This document shows positions 25,356 through 33,885 of a stretch of 33,885 nt of DNA, piece after piece (position 1 is the first letter of the stretch; each line of letters starts with the position of its first letter). The DNA lies in the NCBI GenBank assembly GCA_934635045.1, contig CAKTZA010000040.1, positions 1 to 33,885 on the forward strand, in the 5' to 3' direction. The position numbers and the translations under genes were made by a program. The notes below the pieces were generated by a model. It saw nothing but the letters and a program-made list of their open reading frames with translations. It was not told the DNA's origin and made no database searches. Source of the DNA: an uncultured Kiritimatiellota bacterium (lineage in GTDB: Bacteria; Verrucomicrobiota; Kiritimatiellia; RFP12; UBA1067).

Positions 25356-26056
25356 GGCAGCAGTCTCTTCGTCGTGCCCTTCAGGTACGCCTTGCACATC
25401 TTGAAGCCCTCGGCGTACGCCGCGCCGCACTGGTAGCCGCGGTACTTCGAGCAGGTGCGAACCATGTCCGCGAAGTCGATGTGGTCGTGCTCGCGCATCC
25501 AGTCGAGCTGCGAGTGGTGGCACTCGAGCATCTGGATCTTGAGGTCGATCTCGTCCGAGATGTCGACGAACTCGTCCGGCACGAAATTGACGCCCGCGAG
25601 CGTGTCCATGTAGTAGATCGGCACGAGCTTCGCGGCCTTCCGCGTCTTGGACGGCCAGTTCGGGAGCGTCGCCGTGAACGCCGCGTCGAAGACGAGCTTC
25701 GAGGTCGCGACGTGGTCGGGCATGTAGTCGTCGGGGTTCTGGGTGATGATGAAGTCCGGCTGGGCGTACTGGATGATCTCCACGACCTTGTTGCGGCTCT
25801 CCGCGTTGTCCGCATAGATGTCGAGGTCGTCGAAGACGCCGTCGAGGACTTCGATCCCGGCGAGCCGCCCCGCCGTGCGCGCCTCTTCGGCCCGCATCGG
25901 GATGAGCTCCTTCGGCGGAATCACGACGTGGCCGAGCGACCCCGTGCAGAGGTGGGCCGTGACGACGCGGTCGCCGCGCTTGACGCATTTCGCGAGCGTG
26001 CCCGCGCAGCAGATTTCGACGTCATCCGGATGGCATCCAATAGCAAGAACGTTCAT
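25352..26056 (-). CDS. PIG-L/LmbE family zinc deacetylase
   Basis: 234 residues, ATG at 26056 with GAAGG eight bases upstream. IGCHPDDVE at the N-terminus (H9, D11, D12) and a later histidine in DYMPDHVATSKL are the zinc and catalytic residues of the family. Members remove N-acetyl groups from GlcNAc-type substrates (PIG-L, MshB, BshB) or other amides. The substrate here is unknown; BshB-type bacillithiol synthesis would need bshA and bshC, which are not in the window. It has its own promoter within the end of the PHP gene. Confidence 0.85.
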   Translation of the reverse strand: MNVLAIGCHPDDVEICCAGTLAKCVKRGDRVVTAHLCTGSLGHVVIPPKELIPMRAEEARTAGRLAGIEVLDGVFDDLDIYADNAESRNKVVEIIQYAQPDFIITQNPDDYMPDHVATSKLVFDAAFTATLPNWPSKTRKAAKLVPIYYMDTLAGVNFVPDEFVDISDEIDLKIQMLECHHSQLDWMREHDHIDFADMVRTCSKYRGYQCGAAYAEGFKMCKAYLKGTTKRLLP

Positions 26057-26080
26057 TTCTTTACCTTCTGAAGCGAGATG

Positions 26081-26842
26081 TTAGGTTCGTAATGGGCATA
26101 TTGTAGCATAAACCCCGTCGCTCGACAAGGCGGCGAAGCGGTCGAACGCGCAATCCAGCCCCTCCGCCGCATGCGCATCCGACGACAGGACGAACCTGAC
26201 GCCGCGCGCGCGCAGGAGCGCGCGGAACGCGGGCGAGGGATAGGCGTCGTCCAGCCAGCCGCGCGAGATGGCCCCCGTGTTGATCTCGACGACCTTTCCG
26301 CTCGCCGCAATGGCGTCCGCCGTCATCTCCAGCTCCGCACGGTACCACGCGGCGCTTTCGTCGAAGAACGGACGCTTCGCGTTGAACTTGCGCACGAGGT
26401 CGGGGTGCCCGACGATGTCGAGCCGCCCCTGCGCCAGCATCGCGCGCTCCGCCGCAAAGTAGGCGCGCACGAGCGCCGCCGCGTCGCCGCCGAAGTGGTC
26501 GCGGATGCCCGCCGCCAGGATATCCGGCGTGTCGTCGACCGCCACGCGCGCGCCCGACGCCGTCGGCACGAAATGGACGGATCCGATCACGTAGTCGTAG
26601 GGCGCGAGATCCAGCGGACACGGCCAGTCCGCCTCGATGCCGCAGAGCACGCACAGCCGGCCGCGGTACTTCTCGGCCAGCGCACGGATCGCGGCGACAT
26701 AGGCCCCCGGATCGCGCAGCATCTCGGAATGGGACGAGAACCCCAGCACGTCAAACCCCTTCTCGACGGCCGCGCGCGCCATCTCCTCAGGCGTGTCCCG
26801 TCCGTCGCAGAACGTCGAATGGGTGTGCAGGTTCGCCTTCAT
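26081..26842 (-). CDS. PHP-domain phosphatase, histidinol-phosphatase-like
   Basis: 253 residues; GGGAGG lies eight bases before the ATG at 26842. PHP metal-binding motifs are present in order: NLHTHSTFCDG (H6, H8), FSSHSE, GIEADW, IGSVHFVP, DIVGHPDL and LSSDAHAAEG. This is the architecture of HisK-type histidinol-phosphatase, which hydrolyses histidinol phosphate in histidine synthesis; other small-phosphate substrates are possible because no other his gene is nearby. One base separates it from the upstream membrane glycosyltransferase gene. Confidence 0.85.
   Translation of the reverse strand: MKANLHTHSTFCDGRDTPEEMARAAVEKGFDVLGFSSHSEMLRDPGAYVAAIRALAEKYRGRLCVLCGIEADWPCPLDLAPYDYVIGSVHFVPTASGARVAVDDTPDILAAGIRDHFGGDAAALVRAYFAAERAMLAQGRLDIVGHPDLVRKFNAKRPFFDESAAWYRAELEMTADAIAASGKVVEINTGAISRGWLDDAYPSPAFRALLRARGVRFVLSSDAHAAEGLDCAFDRFAALSSDGVYATICPLRT
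26100..26128 (-). promoter_or_regulatory. promoter of the LmbE/coaD genes inside the PHP gene
   Basis: On the minus strand TTGTCG (26123-26128), 17 bases, then TACAAT (26100-26105) preceded by TGC, giving an extended -10. The predicted start near 26093 leaves a leader of about 37 bases before the ATG at 26056. Confidence 0.6.
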
Positions 26843-26843
26843 G

Positions 26844-28280
26844 TCAGTCCTCCCGGCGCTTCAGGATGAGGAGCGTCGTCGCGTTCTGCCCGAACGCCGC
26901 CTCCGTCGCGACGAGCCGATAGCGCCTCTTCAGCAGGTTCATGTAGGCGAGCTGCTGATCGAACGCGCGCTCGTTGCAGGCCGGCGGCTCGATGGCGAAC
27001 GTGTAGCCGGAGACCGCCGCGACCGGGCAGTCCGCCGCCGCCAGCAGACGCCGCCAGTCGGCGTCCGACAGGATCGCGAACGGCCCCATCTCCAGGCCGC
27101 GCGGCACGGTGCGCCCCGTCTCGATCGCGAGGTAGAGATCCTGCGTGAACAGCGTCGTCCCGCCGGGGTCGAGCGCGTTGATCGTCTCCGCGACCTCCCG
27201 CAGCTGGGCGAGTTCCGTCTTCGCCTTCTTCAGCGACCAGAAGCGGTCCTGCCCGTTCGTCGACCACTTCTCCAGAAGCGGCGACCCAAAGGACGTCGCG
27301 AAGCAGAGCCCCAGCACCAGCAAGAGCGCGCGCGGCGCGGGACACGTCGTCTGCGACACGAAGTTCACCGCCGCGAAGACGGCGAGCAGCGACAGGATCG
27401 GCACCTGGTAGTCCTCATACGGGAACGGCGCGAGCATCTGCACGGCGAAGACCGCAAGGAACGCGGCGAGCAGCAGCCGCGCGCGCCGGAATCCGCCCAG
27501 CCCCAAGACGAGGAAGACCGGCAGGTACCAGCGCACGAGCCGGCTCAGGCTCCCGACCGTCCACGTCAGGTCGAAGCCGCCGCGTCCGGCATGGTAGGCC
27601 TGCGCCGCGAGCAGCCCCGCCCGCGCCCCCGCGTCTAAGAGGAACGGCCCGTAGACGAGCGCCAGGCCGCCGAAGCCGCCGAGTCCGAACAGGGCGAACG
27701 CCGGCCACCGCCGCCGGGCCAGAAGCCCCACGCCGACGACCGGCAGCAGCGCGCCGAGCGAAATGCGCGTCCCAGCCGCGCACGCGAGACAGAGGCCCGC
27801 GCCGAACACCGCCGCCGCGTGGGCGCGCGCGAACGTCAGCAGGTAGAAGCCGACGATCACAAACAGGCCCGCGAGCGCATACGTCTTCGGAATCGCGAGG
27901 TAGTAGAGATGGTAGAGGTTCGTCGCGAGGAGGAAGAAGACGATCAGCGCGGCTTCATCCCGCCGGTCGTCCGCGACGAACCGCCGCGCGAGCCCCGCCG
28001 CGAAGAGGATGCCGACAAGGCCGAGCGCGAGCGTGAAGAGCCGCGCGCCCAAGAGGCCGCCCGCCTTCCAGATGCCCGTGAACGCCGAATAGACGAACGG
28101 CAGCACTGGCCCCTGCGTAAAGGCGAAGTCACGATAGGGCATCTGCCCGTCCGCCACGAGGTTCGCCGCGTAGAGATACCAGCCCTCGTCCTGATTCAGC
28201 CCCCCCATCCACACGGCGGCGCCGCCGAGGACGGCGCACGCCACGAGGGCCAGCGCCCCATATGGTCGAAGCCCTCTCAC
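26844..28280 (-). CDS. GT-C-type integral membrane glycosyltransferase (PMT/ArnT-like)
   Basis: 478 residues, GTG start at 28280 in a GTGA overlap with tsaD. About ten to twelve membrane helices. The first extracytoplasmic loop holds the acidic motif of GT-C enzymes (GGLNQDEGWYLYAANLVADG, D31-E32 as candidate base), followed by PYRDFAFTQGP. The C-terminal soluble part (about residues 360-478) is probably periplasmic. Such enzymes move a sugar or aminosugar from a polyprenyl-phosphate carrier to a lipid or protein. The acceptor is unknown; no ArnC-like donor synthase is in the window. Confidence 0.72.
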   Translation of the reverse strand: MRGLRPYGALALVACAVLGGAAVWMGGLNQDEGWYLYAANLVADGQMPYRDFAFTQGPVLPFVYSAFTGIWKAGGLLGARLFTLALGLVGILFAAGLARRFVADDRRDEAALIVFFLLATNLYHLYYLAIPKTYALAGLFVIVGFYLLTFARAHAAAVFGAGLCLACAAGTRISLGALLPVVGVGLLARRRWPAFALFGLGGFGGLALVYGPFLLDAGARAGLLAAQAYHAGRGGFDLTWTVGSLSRLVRWYLPVFLVLGLGGFRRARLLLAAFLAVFAVQMLAPFPYEDYQVPILSLLAVFAAVNFVSQTTCPAPRALLLVLGLCFATSFGSPLLEKWSTNGQDRFWSLKKAKTELAQLREVAETINALDPGGTTLFTQDLYLAIETGRTVPRGLEMGPFAILSDADWRRLLAAADCPVAAVSGYTFAIEPPACNERAFDQQLAYMNLLKRRYRLVATEAAFGQNATTLLILKRRED

Positions 28281-29383
28281 GCGCCGACTTCCAGACAGGG
28301 GTTGGCGTCAAGCGCCAGCGCGTCGTCCACGTGATTGCGCCGGTAGTAGGCGAGGCCGGCGATCATCGCGCCGTTGTCGCCCGTGTACTTCGGCTTCGCC
28401 ATCAGGAACGGCACGCCCGCCTCGCCGCAGACGTCCGTCAGCACGGCGCGGACACGCGAGTTGAGCGAGACGCCGCCGCCCAGCACAAGCGCACTGTACC
28501 GCGTGCGCCGCAACGCGGCGCGCGTCCGATCCGCCACGGCCTGCACGATCGCCTCCTGATACGAGGCGACGACACGCGAGAGCTCCGGCTCTTCGCGGGC
28601 CTCCGGGTGCTGCTGCACGTAGCGGAGCAGCGCCGTCTTGAGGCCCGAAAACGAGACGCACAGCTCCGCCGGCAGCCCGGCGAGCGCCGTCACGCCGTCG
28701 CGCGGACGCCCTTTGGGGAAAGGGATGAGGGAACGGGGAACAGGGGACGGGGAATGGGGAACGGGGGACGGGGAACAGGGGACGGGGGAGGTGAGGTAGG
28801 CTTGGGAGAGGCGGTCGATCTTGAGGCCGCCCGGATAGCCGAGGCCCAGGAGCTTCGCCGCCTTGTCGAACGCCTCGCCCGCCGCGTCGTCCAGCGTCTC
28901 GCCGATGACTTCGTAGCGTCCGTAGGCGGGCATGTCGACCCACATCGTGTTGCCGCCAGAGAGGACGAGCCCCAGCGTCGGGCCGAGGTCGCGCGGATCA
29001 GGGTTCGCGGCGGTCGCATCCGTCGGCGCATCCCAGAGAAACGGCGTATGCAGGTGGGCTTCGAGGTGGTTGATGCCCATGAGCGGCACGCCGAGGGCCT
29101 TCGCAAGGCCCTTCGCGGCGTTGAGCCCGACGATGAGCGCCGGCGAGAGGCCGGGGCCATACGTGACGGCAACGGCATCGACCGACTGTCCTTTCAGCGC
29201 CTCGCCGACGACCTGCGAGATCTTCTCGACGTGCGCGCGCGAGGCGATTTCGGGCACGACGCCGCCGTACGGCTGATGCAGGGGAATCTGCGTGTAGACG
29301 ACGTTCGAGAGGACTTCGCGCCCGTCCCGCACGACGGCCGCCGCCGTCTCGTCACAGCTCGTCTCTATGCCAAGGATGTTCAT
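28277..29383 (-). CDS. tsaD: tRNA t6A synthesis protein TsaD with a low-complexity insertion
   Basis: 368 residues, ATG at 29383 in an ATGA overlap with the MocR-like gene. Family motifs: GIETSCDETAAAVV (5-18), iron-binding HLEAH (H106, H110), VLSGGNT, DDAAGEAFDKAA, SFSGLKTAL and the GGGVSLNS/TGDNGAMIA C-terminal set. TsaD transfers threonylcarbamoyl to A37 of ANN-reading tRNAs with TsaB and TsaE. Residues about 197-222 (SPVPCSPSPVPHSPSPVPRS) are an extra Ser/Pro stretch encoded by GGGGAAC-type heptamers, placed in the surface loop before SFSGLKT. The gene is open throughout. Confidence 0.96.
   Translation of the reverse strand: MNILGIETSCDETAAAVVRDGREVLSNVVYTQIPLHQPYGGVVPEIASRAHVEKISQVVGEALKGQSVDAVAVTYGPGLSPALIVGLNAAKGLAKALGVPLMGINHLEAHLHTPFLWDAPTDATAANPDPRDLGPTLGLVLSGGNTMWVDMPAYGRYEVIGETLDDAAGEAFDKAAKLLGLGYPGGLKIDRLSQAYLTSPVPCSPSPVPHSPSPVPRSLIPFPKGRPRDGVTALAGLPAELCVSFSGLKTALLRYVQQHPEAREEPELSRVVASYQEAIVQAVADRTRAALRRTRYSALVLGGGVSLNSRVRAVLTDVCGEAGVPFLMAKPKYTGDNGAMIAGLAYYRRNHVDDALALDANPCLEVGA
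28714..28794 (-). repeat. heptanucleotide minisatellite in tsaD
   Basis: On the plus strand, about ten units of the kind GGGGAAC, AGGGGAC, GGGGAAT, GGGGGAC follow each other. The total insert keeps the tsaD frame, although one unit of seven bases alone would not. Confidence 0.85.
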
Positions 29384-30786
29384 TTTGCGTTCAACTTGCG
29401 AGGAGAGATTATACCATAAACGCCGCCGGCCTGACGGAGCGCCTCAAGCCCCTGCGCCAGTCGCGCGGCCCCGCCCGCCGAGCTGAGCGAGACGCGCAGA
29501 AACGACGCCTTCGCGCCGCGCACGACGGCGAACCGATCCGAATGGAAGACGCGCACGCCCGCGTCGCGGCACGCCCGCTCAATCTCCGGCCCGCGCCCCG
29601 ACGTGCCCGGCAACGGCACCGTGCGAAAGAGCCGCAGCGGATCGTCCGCGCAGCGGATGCCGAAAACCCGGTCGAAGAGACCGTTCGCCGCGACCGCCTT
29701 CGCCGCCTTCGCGGCCAGCACAGTCTCCGCCGCGCCCGAAAGGACGAGCTCGCCGAGGATTTCCGCATCGAGCGGACTCGCCTTGATGGCCGCGTGGTGG
29801 AGTCCGGCGAAATAGCGGACGCTCAACGCCGACGGCGCGCACACGTAGGTCGCCCGCAAGCCCGGCGAAATGAGCCGCGTCGTGCCGGACAGGTAGACGG
29901 TGCGGTCGGGGATGCGCGCCTGGAGCGGGCGCCGATTCCGGCTGGGCGGCGCAAGCGAGGCATCGTCCTCCAGCGCAATCAGGCCGCGCCGCGCGATGAC
30001 GTCCGCCAGCTCGTCCTTGCGCCGCTCCGTCAGCGTAATCGTCGTCGGGTTGGCGCAGTTCGGCATGAGGAAGACGCCCTTGACGCCGCGCGCCGCCGCC
30101 GCGTCGAGCGCGTCAGGCAGCATTCCCTGCGCATCCCCCGCGACCGGCACGAGGCGCGTCCCCGCGAGCCGGGCGAACGCGAGCAGGTTCGCGTAGGTGA
30201 ACGCATCGACGGCAATCGCGTCGCCGACGCCGAAGACGGCCAGGAGCGCCGTCGAGATCGCGCCCTGCACGCCGGGGAAGACGGACACGCAGGCCTCCGG
30301 CGCGTCCACGCCGCACCGCGCGAGCCACTGCCGCCCGGCCGCGCGATGCCGACGCTTGCCGTCCCGGTCGCCGTAGGTGAAGAGGCGGCCCGACGTCTCG
30401 CGCGCAAGCACCGCGCGCGCCGCCGCGACGACCGCCGCCGCCCCGACTTCGGGAAACGCCTGCACGACGCCCAGGTCGACGAGGCCGTCGCCTTCGTCCT
30501 CCGCAAGGCCGGGAACGGACGCGACGAACGTGCCTCGTCCCGTGACGCCGTAGACGAGGCCCTTCGCGCGGCAGACCCCGTAGGCGCGCGTGACGGTCGT
30601 GAAGTCGATGTCGAGGAAGTCGGCGAGCTCGCGCTGCGGCGGCAGGCGCGTCCCCGGCGGCAGCGCGCCCGACCGCACGTCGCGCTCCAGCGCGGCGGCG
30701 AGCGCGAGATACAGGGGGCCTGTCCCCAGCGCGGCGCGCGCGGGTCTCCAGCTCATCGGATAGTTCTCAAACGAATTGACCGGCAT
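29380..30786 (-). CDS. MocR-like (GntR-aminotransferase) regulator lacking the PLP lysine
   Basis: 468 residues from the ATG at 30786 with GAGG six bases upstream. Residues about 20-90 are a GntR winged helix (LPPGTRLPPQRELADFLDID, TVTRAYGVCRAKGLV, GRGTFVA). Residues about 105-460 are a type I aminotransferase-fold domain (GVQGAISTALLAVFGVGD, PNCANPTTITLTERR, ALEDDAS). Aligning YLSGTTRLISPGLRATYV with the usual YxGTFSKxLxPxLRLGY places R304 (codon CGG at 29875-29877) where the Schiff-base lysine should be, and the EDDY tyrosine is alanine (A276). MocR regulators sense PLP or an amine through that lysine, so this one either binds a ligand non-covalently or is constitutive. Its target is not evident. 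It ends in a 4-base overlap with tsaD. Confidence 0.85.
   Translation of the reverse strand: MPVNSFENYPMSWRPARAALGTGPLYLALAAALERDVRSGALPPGTRLPPQRELADFLDIDFTTVTRAYGVCRAKGLVYGVTGRGTFVASVPGLAEDEGDGLVDLGVVQAFPEVGAAAVVAAARAVLARETSGRLFTYGDRDGKRRHRAAGRQWLARCGVDAPEACVSVFPGVQGAISTALLAVFGVGDAIAVDAFTYANLLAFARLAGTRLVPVAGDAQGMLPDALDAAAARGVKGVFLMPNCANPTTITLTERRKDELADVIARRGLIALEDDASLAPPSRNRRPLQARIPDRTVYLSGTTRLISPGLRATYVCAPSALSVRYFAGLHHAAIKASPLDAEILGELVLSGAAETVLAAKAAKAVAANGLFDRVFGIRCADDPLRLFRTVPLPGTSGRGPEIERACRDAGVRVFHSDRFAVVRGAKASFLRVSLSSAGGAARLAQGLEALRQAGGVYGIISPRKLNAK
29408..29416 (-). promoter_or_regulatory. extended -10 promoter of tsaD inside the MocR-like gene
   Basis: TGG-TATAAT on the minus strand, identical to the -10 element before the sensor kinase gene. 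No good -35 box is seen. Predicted start near 29401, 18 bases before the tsaD ATG. Confidence 0.6.
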
Positions 30787-30818
30787 CTTCGTCCTCGCAC
30801 ACGCTGTTTCTGCGCGCC

Positions 30819-33885
<3,067 letters not shown>

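Noticed and set aside
28714..28794. CRISPR-like or direct-repeat array in tsaD
   Set aside because: The units are degenerate heptamers without spacers and lie inside an intact reading frame.

Overview
The window is a GC-rich bacterial chromosome segment. Three things point to the PVC superphylum, most likely Kiritimatiellota (this is inference, I could not search): large exported right-handed beta-helix proteins with InlB/Flg_new-type repeats, secreted glycosidases of the GH89, DUF4838 and DUF4091/GH123-like kinds, and a hybrid histidine kinase-like sensor built of OB-like modules. No phage, IS transposase, CRISPR array or rRNA is visible.

Layout. (1) 105-440: a promoter and three tRNA genes (Arg-ACG, initiator Met-CAT, Pro-GGG). 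(2) 441-1110: gene-free DNA bounded by a 32-bp imperfect inverted repeat that belongs to a dispersed repeat also found at 14.5 kb. (3) 1111-14400, minus strand: a tight five-gene operon read from 14400 downward: beta-helix surface protein, small exported beta-sandwich protein, DUF4838 protein, GH89-like alpha-N-acetylglucosaminidase, DUF4091/GH123-like glycosidase. All five have signal peptides and four junctions overlap or nearly touch. (4) 14401-14645: divergent control region with a sigma70-type promoter for the operon, an 18-bp palindrome abutting its -35 box, a repeat copy and an extended -10 promoter for the next unit. (5) 14646-17439, plus strand: NarL-type sensor kinase and LuxR-type response regulator. 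The arrangement suggests a glycan-sensing two-component system controlling the divergent glycosidase operon.

(6) 17473-30786, minus strand: a long housekeeping run, read from 30786 downward: MocR-like regulator, tsaD, GT-C-type membrane glycosyltransferase, PHP phosphatase, PIG-L/LmbE deacetylase, coaD, DUF177, rpmF, plsX, leuS, Na+/Ca2+ exchanger, ThyX-like protein, U32 protease-family protein. Most junctions are 4-base ATGA/GTGA overlaps, and at least three promoters are embedded in the 3' ends of upstream genes. (7) 30819-33885, minus strand: a second, 5'-truncated surface beta-helix protein with a polyglycine tract.

The most unusual points are: a 42-bp palindromic element inserted in frame at two places in leuS; low-complexity insertions in tsaD and in the exchanger; a G12 tract early in the beta-helix gene (possible phase variation); the palindromic operator candidate next to the operon promoter; a MocR-type regulator whose PLP lysine is replaced by arginine; and the dispersed inverted-repeat element.
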